Below, one piece after another: positions 37,072-46,540 of a stretch of DNA of 48,945 bases (its first letter is position 1; each line of letters starts with the position of its first letter). The notes under the pieces were generated by a model. It searched no databases. It was not told the DNA's origin and was given only the letters and a program-made list of their open reading frames with translations. The stretch is from Burkholderiaceae bacterium (GTDB lineage: Bacteria > Pseudomonadota > Gammaproteobacteria > Burkholderiales > Burkholderiaceae_E). The stretch is from positions 1 through 48,945 of the forward strand of contig JAMLIN010000031.1 in assembly GCA_023954135.1 (NCBI GenBank), read 5' to 3'. Position numbers and translations under genes: made by a program.

Positions 37072-39459
37072 ATGAATGACACGAGCCTCGCTTCGTCCGA
37101 CTGGCGCCGGGGCCATGGCCCGATCGTCCACCGCGACGATACCGTGGCGGGTGTGCGGGCCCTGCTCGCCAGGCTGGTGGCCGATGGCCGGCTCGCCAGC
37201 GTCGCCGAAGGGGAGTCGCTGCTGGCCGCCGCCGACCGGCTCGCCTGCGCGGCGATGAACGTCGTCGCCCACATGACCTACGCGCGGCGCATCGACCTGT
37301 CCGGGGCGCCGCTGGCGGCAACGGATTTCAAGCCGGTGCCCGAGGGCCATACCGGCGGTTCGCTCAACATGGTGCCCGCCTTCGTCGGCTATCTGCTCGC
37401 CAATGCCCTGACGGGCACCACGCGCGGCTGGCTGATGGGCCAGGGGCATTGCGTGGCGGCCATCGAGGCGGTCAACGCCCTGACCGGGGACCTGTCCGCA
37501 TCCCAGCGCGGCCGCTACGATCGCAGCGAGGCGGGGCTGGCGCGGTTGCTCGGCGACTTCTATTCCTACGCGATCGACGCTCGCGGGCATCCGGCGGTGC
37601 CGGTGGGCAGCCATGCGGGCCCGCACACCGCCGGTGCGGTATCGGAGGGTGGCTACCTCGGCTTCGCCGAGCTGCAGTACGTGCACATGCCGCTGCCCGG
37701 CGAGAGCCTGGTCGCCTTCCTGAGCGACGGGGCATTCGAGGAGCAGCGCGGCAGCGACTGGTCACCGCGCTGGTGGCGCGCCGAGGACTGCGGCTTCCCG
37801 GTGCCGGTGATGATCCTCAATGGCCGACGCATCGAGCAGCGCACCCAGATCGTGCAGGAGGGCGGCGCGCCCTGGCTCGCCGAGGACCTGCGCCACAACG
37901 GCTTCGCTCCGGTGATCGCGGACGGCCGCGATCCGGCGGCCATCGCCTGCGCGATCATCGAGGCGGAGGATGCGCTGCGCGCGTTCGCAGCCGATCCCCG
38001 TCGCAACTATCCGGCGCGCCTGCCCTACGTGATCGCCGAGACGGAGAAGGGTTTCGGCTTTCCCGGCGCCGGGACCAACGCCGCGCACAACCTGCCGCTC
38101 GGGGGCAATCCGCACACCGACGAGGGCCTGCGCGCGGTCTTCAACACGAGCGCCCGGGCGCTGTTCGTGCCGCCGGCCGAGCTGGACGAGGCCGTCGCCA
38201 GCCTGCGCAACCACGACCGGCAGAAGCGTCCACTGGAGAGCCACCATCCGTTCGCGCAGCGCCATCCCGCGGCGCTGAACCTGCCGGCTCCCCGCTGGGA
38301 TGCGCCGGGCACCGAGGCAAGCGCCATGACGGCGCTGGATCGCTGGTTCGTCGAGCTGCTCGACGCCAATCCGCAAGCGCGGGTGCGTGTGGGCAACCCC
38401 GACGAGCTCGCGAGCAACAAGATGGGCGGCACGCTGGCGCGCCTGCGCCATCGCGTCAACGCCCCCGAGCCGGGCGTTCCCGAATCCCTGCACGGCGCGG
38501 TCATCACCGCGCTCAACGAGGAGGCGGTGGCCGCCGCCGCGCTGGGCAACAAGGGCGGGCTCAACCTGATCGTGAGCTACGAGGCCTTCGCGATGAAGAT
38601 GCTGGGCCTGCTGCGCCAGGAGATCATCTTCGCGCGCCGCCAGAAGGAGCTGGGGCGGGCGCCGGGCTGGCTCGCCGTGCCGCTCGTCGTCACCTCGCAC
38701 ACCTGGGAGAACGCCAAGAACGAGCAGTCGCACCAGGATCCGACGATCGGCGAGGCCCTGCTCGGCGAGATGTCGGATACCTCGCGCGTGCTCTTTCCGG
38801 TCGACGGCAACACGGCGGTCGCCGCGCTGCGCGATGTCCATGACCGACGAGGACAGGTCGCCTGCCTCGTCGTCTCCAAGCGCGAGGTCGTCACCTGCTT
38901 CGATGCCGCCCGCGCGCAGGCCCTGGTGGATGCGGGCGCGGCAACCGTGGCGGGCGACCCGACGGTGGCCGAAGTGCAGTTCGTCGCGATCGGCGCCTAC
39001 CAGCTGGAGGAGGCGATGAAGGCACACCGGCGGCTCGCCTCGCGCGGGCGCGCCTCCTGCGTGGCCGTCGTCCTCGAGCCGGGTCGCCTGCGCATCCCCC
39101 GCGACGAGCTCGAGGCCGCCTGCGTGCTGGGCGACGATGCGCTGCGCGAGCTGTTTCCGCCCGATCTCCCCCGGGTGCTGCTCTGTCATACCCGTCCGGA
39201 ACCGATGCTGGGCGTGCTGCGCCGGCTCGACGGCGGGCCCGGCCGAACCCGGGCGCTCGGCTACATCAGCCGCGGCGGGACCCTGGACGTCGCCGGCATG
39301 CTGTTCGCCAACCGATGCACCTGGGCGCATGCCGTCGATGCCGCGGCGGCGCTGGCCGGGTGCGCGCGCGGCGATCTGCTCGGCCCGGTGGAGCTGGCCG
39401 CGCTCGACGGCCATGGCGCCTGCGACGATCTCGGGGATCCGGAGGGGAGCGGGCGATGA
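37072..39459 (+). CDS. Divergent phosphoketolase-family, TPP-dependent enzyme
   Basis: A 795-residue protein of the size and domain layout of xylulose-5-phosphate/fructose-6-phosphate phosphoketolases: N-terminal TPP domain, middle Pyr domain and C-terminal domain. It has VPEGHTGGSLNMVPAFVGYL and GQGHCVAAIEAVNAL in the N-domain. The cofactor-binding stretch is FLSDGAFEEQRGSDWSPRWW, where canonical enzymes have GDGEAETGP. Other recognisable segments are RVGNPDELASNKM, LNEEAVAAAALGNKGGLNLIVSYEAFAMKML, and SHTWENAKNEQSHQDPTIGEALLGEM. Phosphoketolases split ketose phosphates to acetyl phosphate. The altered TPP motif makes the exact reaction uncertain. The ATG follows a GGAG. The stop overlaps the next start (ATGA). 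No acetate kinase or Pta gene is adjacent. Confidence 0.85.
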   Translation: MNDTSLASSDWRRGHGPIVHRDDTVAGVRALLARLVADGRLASVAEGESLLAAADRLACAAMNVVAHMTYARRIDLSGAPLAATDFKPVPEGHTGGSLNMVPAFVGYLLANALTGTTRGWLMGQGHCVAAIEAVNALTGDLSASQRGRYDRSEAGLARLLGDFYSYAIDARGHPAVPVGSHAGPHTAGAVSEGGYLGFAELQYVHMPLPGESLVAFLSDGAFEEQRGSDWSPRWWRAEDCGFPVPVMILNGRRIEQRTQIVQEGGAPWLAEDLRHNGFAPVIADGRDPAAIACAIIEAEDALRAFAADPRRNYPARLPYVIAETEKGFGFPGAGTNAAHNLPLGGNPHTDEGLRAVFNTSARALFVPPAELDEAVASLRNHDRQKRPLESHHPFAQRHPAALNLPAPRWDAPGTEASAMTALDRWFVELLDANPQARVRVGNPDELASNKMGGTLARLRHRVNAPEPGVPESLHGAVITALNEEAVAAAALGNKGGLNLIVSYEAFAMKMLGLLRQEIIFARRQKELGRAPGWLAVPLVVTSHTWENAKNEQSHQDPTIGEALLGEMSDTSRVLFPVDGNTAVAALRDVHDRRGQVACLVVSKREVVTCFDAARAQALVDAGAATVAGDPTVAEVQFVAIGAYQLEEAMKAHRRLASRGRASCVAVVLEPGRLRIPRDELEAACVLGDDALRELFPPDLPRVLLCHTRPEPMLGVLRRLDGGPGRTRALGYISRGGTLDVAGMLFANRCTWAHAVDAAAALAGCARGDLLGPVELAALDGHGACDDLGDPEGSGR

Positions 39460-40835
39460 ACGAGGGCAATGAGGTTCCGCTGTCGCTGACCTGCCTGGGT
39501 GCCGCCGGCACGGTCACCGGTTCGCGGCATCTGCTCACCTGCGGCGATACCTGCATCCTGGTCGACTGCGGCCTGTTCCAGGGCCTGAAGAACCTGCGCG
39601 AGCTCAACTGGGAGCGGCTCGCGGTCGAGCCGCGCGACATCGATGCAGTGGTGCTCACCCATGGCCACCTGGACCACTGCGGCTATCTGCCGCGACTCGC
39701 GCTCGAGGGCTTCTCGGGCCCGATCCATGCCACGCCGGCCACCCGCGATGTCGCCTCCCTGATCCTGCGCGATGCCGCCTTCCTCCAGGAAAGGGATGCC
39801 GACTACGCCAACCGCAAGGGTTTCAGCAAGCATCACCCGGCGCTGCCGCTCTACACCGTCGCCGATGCCGAGCGCGCGATCGGGATGTTCGCCACCGTGC
39901 CGGTGCACGAGGAGGTCGCGCTGCCCGGCGGCGCGACACTGCTCATGCGCCGGGCCGGCCATATCCTCGGCGCGTCCAGCGTCCAGATCGACATCGGCGG
40001 CAGGCGCATCGTCTTCTCCGGCGATCTCGGTCGCTACGACGATCCCCTGATGCACGATCCGGAAGCCGTACCCGCGGCCGACTACGTGGTGATCGAGTCC
40101 ACCTACGGCGATCGCCGGCACGATCGCAGCGATCCGGTCGAGGTGCTGGGCGCGGTGATCGAGCGCACCGTCGAGCGCGGCGGCACGGTAGTGGTGCCGG
40201 CCTTCGCGGTCGGCCGGGCCCAGGCGCTGATCCACGATCTCTGGCTGCTGCGCCGCGCCGGGCGTCTGCGCCACATCCCGATCTACCTGGACAGCCCGAT
40301 GGCGACCAGCGCGAGCGAGTTGCTGCACGATCATCCGGACGAGCACAAGTTGTCGGAAAGCGACTACCGGGCCGCCTGCGAAGCGGTGACCTATGTGCGC
40401 GACGTCGAGGAGTCGAAGGCCCTGTCGGCGAACCGCTATCCGAAGGTGATCATCTCCGCCAGCGGGATGGCCACCGGCGGGCGGGTGCTGCATCACATCG
40501 TCGCTTTCGGGCCCGATCATCGCAACACCCTGCTGTTCTCCGGCTTCCAGGCGGCCGGCACGCGCGGACGCAAGCTGCTCGACGGCGCCCGCGAGACCCG
40601 GATCCATGGCCGGTGGATCGAGGTGAAGGCCGAGGTCGCCGAGTTGCCGATGCTCTCGGCCCACGCCGACAGCGACGAGCTCATGCGCTGGCTGTACGGC
40701 TTCGGGCGGCCGCCGCGCCGGGTGTTCATCGTCCATGGCGAGCCGACGGCCTCCGAAGCGCTGCGCGAGCGCATCGAGCGCGAGCTCGGCTGGCCGGCCA
40801 GCGTACCGCGCCAGGACCAGGCGTTCCGGCTGTGA
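39456..40835 (+). CDS. Metallo-beta-lactamase fold, beta-CASP family hydrolase (putative RNase)
   Basis: A 459-residue MBL-fold protein with the beta-CASP insertion. The zinc motif THGHLDHCGYLPRL, the later AGHILGASSVQI, and SGDLGRYDDPL supply metal ligands. The beta-CASP part includes YLDSPMATSASELL and SASGMATGGRVLHHI, and the C-terminal motifs AELPMLSAHADSDELMRWL and HGEPTASEALRERI close the active site. Such proteins (Ysh1/CPSF73-like, COG1236) cleave or trim RNA. It starts in a 4-nt overlap with the phosphoketolase gene behind GGAGGGG and ends in a 4-nt overlap with the amidotransferase gene. The reason for coupling an RNase-like protein to a phosphoketolase is unknown. Confidence 0.9.
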   Translation: MNEGNEVPLSLTCLGAAGTVTGSRHLLTCGDTCILVDCGLFQGLKNLRELNWERLAVEPRDIDAVVLTHGHLDHCGYLPRLALEGFSGPIHATPATRDVASLILRDAAFLQERDADYANRKGFSKHHPALPLYTVADAERAIGMFATVPVHEEVALPGGATLLMRRAGHILGASSVQIDIGGRRIVFSGDLGRYDDPLMHDPEAVPAADYVVIESTYGDRRHDRSDPVEVLGAVIERTVERGGTVVVPAFAVGRAQALIHDLWLLRRAGRLRHIPIYLDSPMATSASELLHDHPDEHKLSESDYRAACEAVTYVRDVEESKALSANRYPKVIISASGMATGGRVLHHIVAFGPDHRNTLLFSGFQAAGTRGRKLLDGARETRIHGRWIEVKAEVAELPMLSAHADSDELMRWLYGFGRPPRRVFIVHGEPTASEALRERIERELGWPASVPRQDQAFRL

Positions 40836-41539
40836 CCGTCGTCGCGATTCGACACATCCACTTCGAGGATCTCGGCACGCTCGAGCCCCTGCTGCGCGAG
40901 CGCGGCCATGCGGTGCGCTACATCGATGCCACGGTCGACGATCTCGCCGGGCTCGATGCGCGGGCGCCGGACCTGCTGGTGATGCTCGGCGGTCCGATCG
41001 GGGCGTTCGACGATTCCGTCCATCCCTTTCTCGCCGCCGAGCTGGATCTGGTGGGTCGTCGCCTCGCGGCACGACGACCGCTGCTGGGCATCTGCCTCGG
41101 CGCGCAGCTCATCGCCCGGGCGCTCGGGGCGAGGGTCTACCCGCTGGGCGTGAAGGAGATCGGCTTCGGCACGATCGACCTCACCGCGCAGGGGCGGTCA
41201 TCGGCGCTCGCGGCCCTGGCCGACGTGCCGGTGCTGCATTGGCATGGCGACCAGTTCGATATTCCTCCCGGTGCCGTCAGGCTCGCCGGCACCGCGGTCG
41301 GCAGGAACCAGGCGTTCTCGCTCGGCGCGCAGGTGCTGGGGCTGCAGTTCCATCTCGAGGCCGACACCAGCCTGATCGAGCGCTGGCTGGTCGGCCATGC
41401 GTGCGAGCTCGGCGCGGCGGGCATCGATCCGCGCGATTTGCGCAGGCGGGCACGGGAAGTCCACCTGCCGCTGGCCGCGGCATCGCGCGCCGTGTTCTCG
41501 GCCTGGCTCGACGGCCTTGCCGATCACCGGGCAGGGTAG
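40832..41539 (+). CDS. Class I glutamine amidotransferase, GMP-synthase-like (GATase1)
   Basis: A 235-residue cytosolic triad amidotransferase. The nucleophile elbow is GICLGAQLIARALG (Cys near residue 92), and the His is in LGLQFHLEAD with the partner Glu. It resembles the stand-alone GuaA-like proteins (YfeJ type) rather than full GMP synthase, since no ATP-pyrophosphatase domain is present. Such proteins may hydrolyse gamma-glutamyl compounds or glutamine. The start is GTG, overlapping the stop of the beta-CASP gene (GTGA); the weak ribosome binding site suggests coupled re-initiation. It converges with the DASS transporter gene 26 bp away. Confidence 0.88.
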   Translation: MTVVAIRHIHFEDLGTLEPLLRERGHAVRYIDATVDDLAGLDARAPDLLVMLGGPIGAFDDSVHPFLAAELDLVGRRLAARRPLLGICLGAQLIARALGARVYPLGVKEIGFGTIDLTAQGRSSALAALADVPVLHWHGDQFDIPPGAVRLAGTAVGRNQAFSLGAQVLGLQFHLEADTSLIERWLVGHACELGAAGIDPRDLRRRAREVHLPLAAASRAVFSAWLDGLADHRAG

Positions 41540-41565
41540 AAGCGCCCCCGGGGCGGCGGGGCTCT

Positions 41566-43332
41566 TCAGAACGGCCAGAAGACCGGTATGAACATCACGC
41601 CCAGCGCCCAGAAGATCAGGTTCAGGGGCAGCCCGACCTTCACGAAATCGCTGAAACGGTAGCCGCCTGCCCCATAGACCATGGTGTTGGTCTGGTAACC
41701 CACCGGCGTGGCGAAGCTGGTGGAGGCGGCGAAGGTCACCGCGATCAGGAAGGGCGTCGGATCCACCTCCATCATCCCGGCGGTGGACATGCCGATGGGG
41801 GTCAGCAGCACCGCGGCCGCCGCATTGCTCATGAATTCCGTCAGCAGCAGCGCCATCAGGTACAGGACCGCCAGCACCACCCAGGGGCCCAGCCCGCTCA
41901 CCAGCCCGATGGTGTTCTCGACCAGGAACTGTGCCGCCCCCGTCTCGCTCATCGCCACGCCCAGCGGCAGCAGGCCGGCCATCAGGATGATGATGCGCCA
42001 GTCGATGCCGTCGTAGACATCCTCCGCGTCCAGGCAGCCGGCCAGGGTCATCGCCACCGCGCCGGCCAGGGATGTGACCGCGATGGGGGCCCATCCGATC
42101 GCGGAAGCGCCGATGACGAGCACCATGGTCGCAAGGGCGAAGGGCGCGCGCCAGCCGGCGGGCTTCTCGGACTCGCGCTCGGACAGCACGATCACGTTCC
42201 TGTCCTTGCGCAGGGCGGCCATGCCCGACTTCGGGATGAGCATCAGCAGGATGTCGCCGACCTGCAGGCGCACATTGCGCAGCTCCTGCCGGAGAACCTG
42301 GCCGCGCCGGTGGATGCCGAGCGCCGTCGTGTTGTGGTCCCAGCCGGGATCCAGCATGCCCAGGGTGGCGCCGATCACGCGCGAGCGAGGGGCGATCATC
42401 ACTTCGGCAAGGACCTGGTCGACTTCCTCGAAGGAGCGCTGCTTCAGCTTGAACTCGGCGTTCACCTCCAGCCCGGCGCTCTTGCGGAGCTCGTCGAGCT
42501 GCGACCAGTCGCCCCGTGCGAGAAGGACATCGCCTTCCTGCAGCTTCTGCGACCTCGGCGACCACACCTTCTCGTTGCCGCGCAACAGCTCCAGGACGAA
42601 GACACCGTACTCCTTGCTCAGCTCGGCTTCGCCGACGGAGGTGCCGATCAGCGAGGATTCCGGCATGACCCGCAGCTCGGTGATGTACTTGCCGAGCTCG
42701 TAGTGCTCGACCAGTTCCGTGCCTCGCGCATCCGGCAGCAGCCAGCGGCCGATCGTGAGGAGGTAGACGCAGCCCGCCGCGAAGCAGATCACGCCCAGCG
42801 AGGTGAACTCGAACATGCCGAAGCCGGGATGCCCGAGATCCTTCGCCATGCCGTTGACCAGCAGATTGGTCGAGGTGCCCACCAGGGTGCAGACGCCGGC
42901 CATCTGCGATACGTAGGACAGGGGGATCAGGGCCTTCGACGCCGACATGCCGATGCTGGCCGTGGCCGCGATCACGATCGGCATGAAGACCGCCACGACC
43001 GCCGTGTTGTTGACGAACGGCGCGATCGCCGCGAGCACGGCGAACAGGATGAGGAGGAACTGGGCCGGCGACCTGGCGCGCCCGAGCAGGTTGCCGATTC
43101 CCGAGAGCGCGCCGCTGTTCTGCAGTCCCGCCGCCAGGACGAACATGGCCGCCACCGTGATCGTGGCGGAGTTGCTGAATCCGCTGAGCGCCTGCCCCGG
43201 GTCGATGAGGCCGGTCAGCACGAGGCTGGTCAGCACCAGTAGCGCCACCGCGTCGATGCGCAGCTTCTCGGTGGCGAACAGCGCGATCGCGACCAGCGCG
43301 ATCGCCAGCACGAGCGCGATGTCGATCGTCAT
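41566..43332 (-). CDS. DASS/SLC13 family transporter with two TrkA-C domains
   Basis: A 588-residue inner-membrane carrier of the divalent anion:Na+ symporter superfamily. Two membrane halves (about 1-195 and 385-588) carry SNSATITVAAMFVLAAGL and FVNNTAVVAVFMPIV in the first and SNAAAAVLLTPIG in the second. Between them are two RCK-C (TrkA-C) regulatory domains, starting ELRVMPESSLIGTSVGEAEL and EVMIAPRSRVIGATLGML. Substrates in this branch include sulfate, dicarboxylates and unknown anions. Met at 43332 is chosen because GGGAG precedes it and it begins the first helix; the frame is open upstream through uppP without meaning. It lies 17 bp after uppP and is probably co-transcribed. Confidence 0.9.
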   Translation of the reverse strand: MTIDIALVLAIALVAIALFATEKLRIDAVALLVLTSLVLTGLIDPGQALSGFSNSATITVAAMFVLAAGLQNSGALSGIGNLLGRARSPAQFLLILFAVLAAIAPFVNNTAVVAVFMPIVIAATASIGMSASKALIPLSYVSQMAGVCTLVGTSTNLLVNGMAKDLGHPGFGMFEFTSLGVICFAAGCVYLLTIGRWLLPDARGTELVEHYELGKYITELRVMPESSLIGTSVGEAELSKEYGVFVLELLRGNEKVWSPRSQKLQEGDVLLARGDWSQLDELRKSAGLEVNAEFKLKQRSFEEVDQVLAEVMIAPRSRVIGATLGMLDPGWDHNTTALGIHRRGQVLRQELRNVRLQVGDILLMLIPKSGMAALRKDRNVIVLSERESEKPAGWRAPFALATMVLVIGASAIGWAPIAVTSLAGAVAMTLAGCLDAEDVYDGIDWRIIILMAGLLPLGVAMSETGAAQFLVENTIGLVSGLGPWVVLAVLYLMALLLTEFMSNAAAAVLLTPIGMSTAGMMEVDPTPFLIAVTFAASTSFATPVGYQTNTMVYGAGGYRFSDFVKVGLPLNLIFWALGVMFIPVFWPF

Positions 43333-43349
43333 GCCGGCGAATGTGCTCC

Positions 43350-44189
43350 CTAGTAGGCGCTGAGCACGCCGCCGGCGAGCAGCGCCATCACCAGGACGCC
43401 GAGGCCGATCCGGTAGTAGACGAAGGGCATGTAGCTGCGGGTGGAGACCAGTTTCAGGAACAGCACGATGACGCCGTAGCCCACGCCGAAGGCCACGATC
43501 GTGGCGAGCGCCGTCGGGCCGGCGGGAATCGGGCTGCCGATCTCCCAGCTGCGGTAGAGCTGGTAGAAGCCCGAGGCCATGACGGCCGGAATCGCCAGCA
43601 GGAAGGAGTAGCGCGCGGCGGCCTCGCGGGTATAGCCCATGATCAGGCCGGCGGTGATGGTGCCGCCGGACCGGGAAACGCCCGGTATCAGCGCCAGCGC
43701 CTGCGCGAATCCGAACAGCAGGCCGTGGCCCCAGCCGAGGCGATCGAGCGTGCGTTCCTTGCGCCCGAAACGGTCCGCGGCGGCGAGGAACAGCGCGAAG
43801 AGGATCAGCATCGCGGCGGTGAGATGGAGATTGCGCAGCCTGCCCTCGATCGCATCCTTGAACAGCAGGCCGAGGATCGCGATCGGCAGCGTGCCGATGA
43901 TGATCAGCCAGCCCATCCGGGCGTCCGCCGTCCCGCGCGCGCCGGGGTCGATCAGCGATGCGATCCAGGCCCGGGCGATGCGCAGGATGTCGTACCGGAA
44001 ATACAGCAGCACCGCGGCCTCGGTGCCGAGCTGGGTGATCGCGGTGAACGCCGCGCCGGGGTCGCCTCCCGACGGCAGCAGCGGCCCGATGATGCGCAGG
44101 TGGGCGCTGGAGGATATGGGCAGGAACTCGGTCAGGCCCTGGATGAGGCCGAGGAAGGCGGCCTCCAGCCAGATGGTGAGGGTGCTCAT
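43350..44189 (-). CDS. uppP: Undecaprenyl-diphosphatase UppP (BacA)
   Basis: A 279-residue inner-membrane phosphatase that recycles undecaprenyl pyrophosphate to the monophosphate carrier for peptidoglycan and other envelope polymers; overexpression is known to give bacitracin resistance. It shows the family motifs [22 protein letters not shown] and [14 protein letters not shown] (catalytic Ser/Arg), and about seven helices. The length is typical. It is divergent from ygiD and followed after 17 bp by the DASS transporter gene. Confidence 0.95.
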   Translation of the reverse strand: MSTLTIWLEAAFLGLIQGLTEFLPISSSAHLRIIGPLLPSGGDPGAAFTAITQLGTEAAVLLYFRYDILRIARAWIASLIDPGARGTADARMGWLIIIGTLPIAILGLLFKDAIEGRLRNLHLTAAMLILFALFLAAADRFGRKERTLDRLGWGHGLLFGFAQALALIPGVSRSGGTITAGLIMGYTREAAARYSFLLAIPAVMASGFYQLYRSWEIGSPIPAGPTALATIVAFGVGYGVIVLFLKLVSTRSYMPFVYYRIGLGVLVMALLAGGVLSAY

Positions 44190-44359
44190 GCGAAAGAGGG
44201 GAGTGGCGGGAGGGCGCCGGAAAGCGATGGGGTCGATGAGATGCCAGTTCTCCCGTCGCTGTCAAGCGGTGCTCGATCGGTGGAGGGCCGGTCGCGCCGC
44301 CGGGCGATCCTGCGGGCATGCCGGGTAAGATAAGTGACTGTCGCAGCCAGGAAGCGAAC

Positions 44360-45220
44360 ATGGACGAGAGCCTGCCGACGATCTTCATCGGCCATGGCAG
44401 TCCGATGAACACCCTCGAGCGCAACGGCTTTACCGAAGCCTGGCGGGCCATGGGGCGGGAGCTGCCCCGGCCGCGTGCCATGCTCGTGATCTCGGCGCAC
44501 TGGTACTTCGGGGCTACCGCCGTGACGGCCATGCGGCAGCCCCGGACGATCCATGATTTCTATGGTTTCCCCCAGGAACTTTTCGACTTCCAGTACCCGG
44601 CCAGGGGTTCGCCGGAGCTCGCCGAAGAGGTCGCGGAGCTCGTCAAGCCGAAATGGGTGGGCCTGGATCGGGACCAGTGGGGGCTCGATCACGGCGCCTG
44701 GAGCGTCCTGGCGCATCTCTATCCGCAGGCGGACATCCCGGTCGTGCAACTCTCGATCAATGCGCTGCAGCCCCTCGAATACCACCTGGATCTCGGCGCC
44801 CGGCTGGCGCCGCTTCGCGAGCGGGGCATCCTGATCATCGGCAGCGGCAATGTCGTCCACAACCTGAAGCGGGTGCAGTGGAGCCAGCCCGATGCCGTTT
44901 TCGACTGGGCGGAGCGCTTCGACGACGCGGCCCTCGACCTGCTGGCGAACCAGCCGGGCGACATCCTGAAGCTGACGGAGCATCCGGACTACCCGCTCGC
45001 GGTGCCGACGCCCGACCATTTCATCCCGCTGCTGTACACCGCGGCGCTGGCGGCGACGGAAGGCATCGGCGCGTGCGCCCTGGTGCGCGGCCATGCGATG
45101 GGGTCGATCTCGATGAGCTGCTACGGGGTGGGGATGGCGTCCGGCAAGGGTGGCCAGGCAAGCGGCGCGGCCGGGCTGCCGTCGGGCATGTCGAACTCGA
45201 ATCGAAAGGATCGCCCGTGA
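44360..45220 (+). CDS. ygiD: 4,5-DOPA-extradiol-dioxygenase family protein (YgiD)
   Basis: A 286-residue class III extradiol ring-cleavage dioxygenase of the LigB fold, a metal-dependent cytosolic enzyme. Characteristic parts are [40 protein letters not shown] and [14 protein letters not shown], with His residues as metal ligands. E. coli YgiD cleaves L-DOPA in vitro; the natural substrate is unknown. Start ATG 44360 is taken because AGGA precedes it and the family N-terminus follows directly. Its stop overlaps the GTG start of the sugar-dehydrogenase gene. Confidence 0.92.
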   Translation: MDESLPTIFIGHGSPMNTLERNGFTEAWRAMGRELPRPRAMLVISAHWYFGATAVTAMRQPRTIHDFYGFPQELFDFQYPARGSPELAEEVAELVKPKWVGLDRDQWGLDHGAWSVLAHLYPQADIPVVQLSINALQPLEYHLDLGARLAPLRERGILIIGSGNVVHNLKRVQWSQPDAVFDWAERFDDAALDLLANQPGDILKLTEHPDYPLAVPTPDHFIPLLYTAALAATEGIGACALVRGHAMGSISMSCYGVGMASGKGGQASGAAGLPSGMSNSNRKDRP

Positions 45221-46446
45221 TTGCAGTCAGACGCCTGACCGCGCTCGGTGCCGCTGCCGTGCTGTTGTCGGCCTGCAGTGGCGGGGGTGCGAATGATCCC
45301 GTCGCGGAGTCGCCGGCCCCGGGCGTTCCCGCTCCGGCGCCGGCACCTTCTCCAGCGCCGGCACCGGCTCCGTCTCCGTCTCCTGTTCCCGCGCCCGCCG
45401 GCGACACGAGGTTCGAGATGTTCCGGGTGGCGCGGTTCGACGCCCCGTGGGCGATGAGCTTCCTGCCCGATGGCCGTCTGCTGGTGACCGAGAAGGCCGG
45501 TGCGTTGCGCCTCTACGATCCGGTCCGCGACATCACGGGGACGATCGGTGGCGTGCCCGAGGTGGTCCATGCCGGCCAGGGCGGGCTGGGCGATGTCGTG
45601 CTGCATCCGGATTTCGCCAGCAACCGGTTCGTCTACATCAGCTACGCGGAGCCCGGTACGGGCGGCACCGGCGCCGCGGTGGCGCGTGCCCGGCTGGCCC
45701 TCGATGGCGATGGCGGCGGTGTCCTCGAGGATCTCGATGTCATCTGGCGCCAGGTGCCGAAGATGAGCGGCAGCGGACACTTCGGCCATCGCATCGTCTT
45801 CGATCGCGAGGGCATGCTGTGGATCAGCTCCAGCGAGCGCCAGGCGTTCACGCCCGCCCAGGACATGGATTCGAACCTGGGCAAGATCGTGCGGCTCAAT
45901 GACGACGGCAGCGTGCCGGCCGACAACCCCTTCGCGCATCAGGGCGAGGTTGCGGCCCAGGTCTGGAGCCTGGGACATCGCAACATCCTCGGGATGGCGT
46001 TCGACGGCGCCGGGCAACTCTGGGCCCACGAGATGGGGCCGGCGGGCGGCGACGAGCTCAACCGCATCGTCAGGGGGGCCAACTACGGCTACCCCATCGT
46101 CTCCAACGGCAATCACTACGACGGCAGGCCGATTCCCGACCACGACACGCGTCCGGAGTTCCGTGCGCCCGTCATCACCTGGACTCCGGTCATCTCACCG
46201 GCCGGCTTCATCATCTACGATGGCGCGCAGTTTCCCGGCTGGCGGGGCCATGGCTTCATCGGGGGACTGTCGTCACGCTCGCTCGTGCGCATCGAGATCG
46301 ATGGCGACACTGCGCGCGAAGCCCAGCGCTTCGACATGCGACAGCGCATCCGCGAGGTCGAGCAGGGGCCCGATGGCGCGATCTGGCTGCTCGAGGACGG
46401 CGCCGATGCCGGCCTCCTGAAGCTCACGGCGCCGGGTGCCGGGTAG
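45217..46446 (+). CDS. PQQ-dependent sugar dehydrogenase-like (YliI/Asd) lipoprotein
   Basis: A 409-residue protein. The signal peptide ends in a lipobox, LLSAC-SGG, so the mature protein should be a lipoprotein. A Pro/Ala/Ser-repeat linker (about residues 30-62) follows, then a six-bladed beta-propeller of the soluble aldose sugar dehydrogenase family. It begins [24 protein letters not shown] and continues with [36 protein letters not shown] and GANYGYP. It would oxidise aldoses in the periplasm with PQQ. The GTG start overlaps the ygiD stop (GTGA), with AAAGGA upstream. No PQQ synthesis genes are in the window. Confidence 0.9.
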   Translation: MIAVRRLTALGAAAVLLSACSGGGANDPVAESPAPGVPAPAPAPSPAPAPAPSPSPVPAPAGDTRFEMFRVARFDAPWAMSFLPDGRLLVTEKAGALRLYDPVRDITGTIGGVPEVVHAGQGGLGDVVLHPDFASNRFVYISYAEPGTGGTGAAVARARLALDGDGGGVLEDLDVIWRQVPKMSGSGHFGHRIVFDREGMLWISSSERQAFTPAQDMDSNLGKIVRLNDDGSVPADNPFAHQGEVAAQVWSLGHRNILGMAFDGAGQLWAHEMGPAGGDELNRIVRGANYGYPIVSNGNHYDGRPIPDHDTRPEFRAPVITWTPVISPAGFIIYDGAQFPGWRGHGFIGGLSSRSLVRIEIDGDTAREAQRFDMRQRIREVEQGPDGAIWLLEDGADAGLLKLTAPGAG

Positions 46447-46540
46447 GCCGGATCCCGGTGCTCACGGTATGCCAGAATCGGTCCACGCGTGGTTCGATCG
46501 ATCCATGCTCCCGATAGCGTTCCTGCATGGAGTCATTCGC

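Noticed and set aside
41540-41565. GC-rich stretch between the convergent amidotransferase and DASS genes, considered as a bidirectional terminator
   Set aside because: The possible stem is short and irregular and there is no T-run beyond CTCTT.
41566-44532. Apparent 988-codon frame joining the DASS transporter to sequence over uppP, as if a fusion
   Set aside because: The upstream part is an out-of-frame reading of uppP and of the promoter region and has no transporter features. A normal start with a ribosome binding site exists at 43332.
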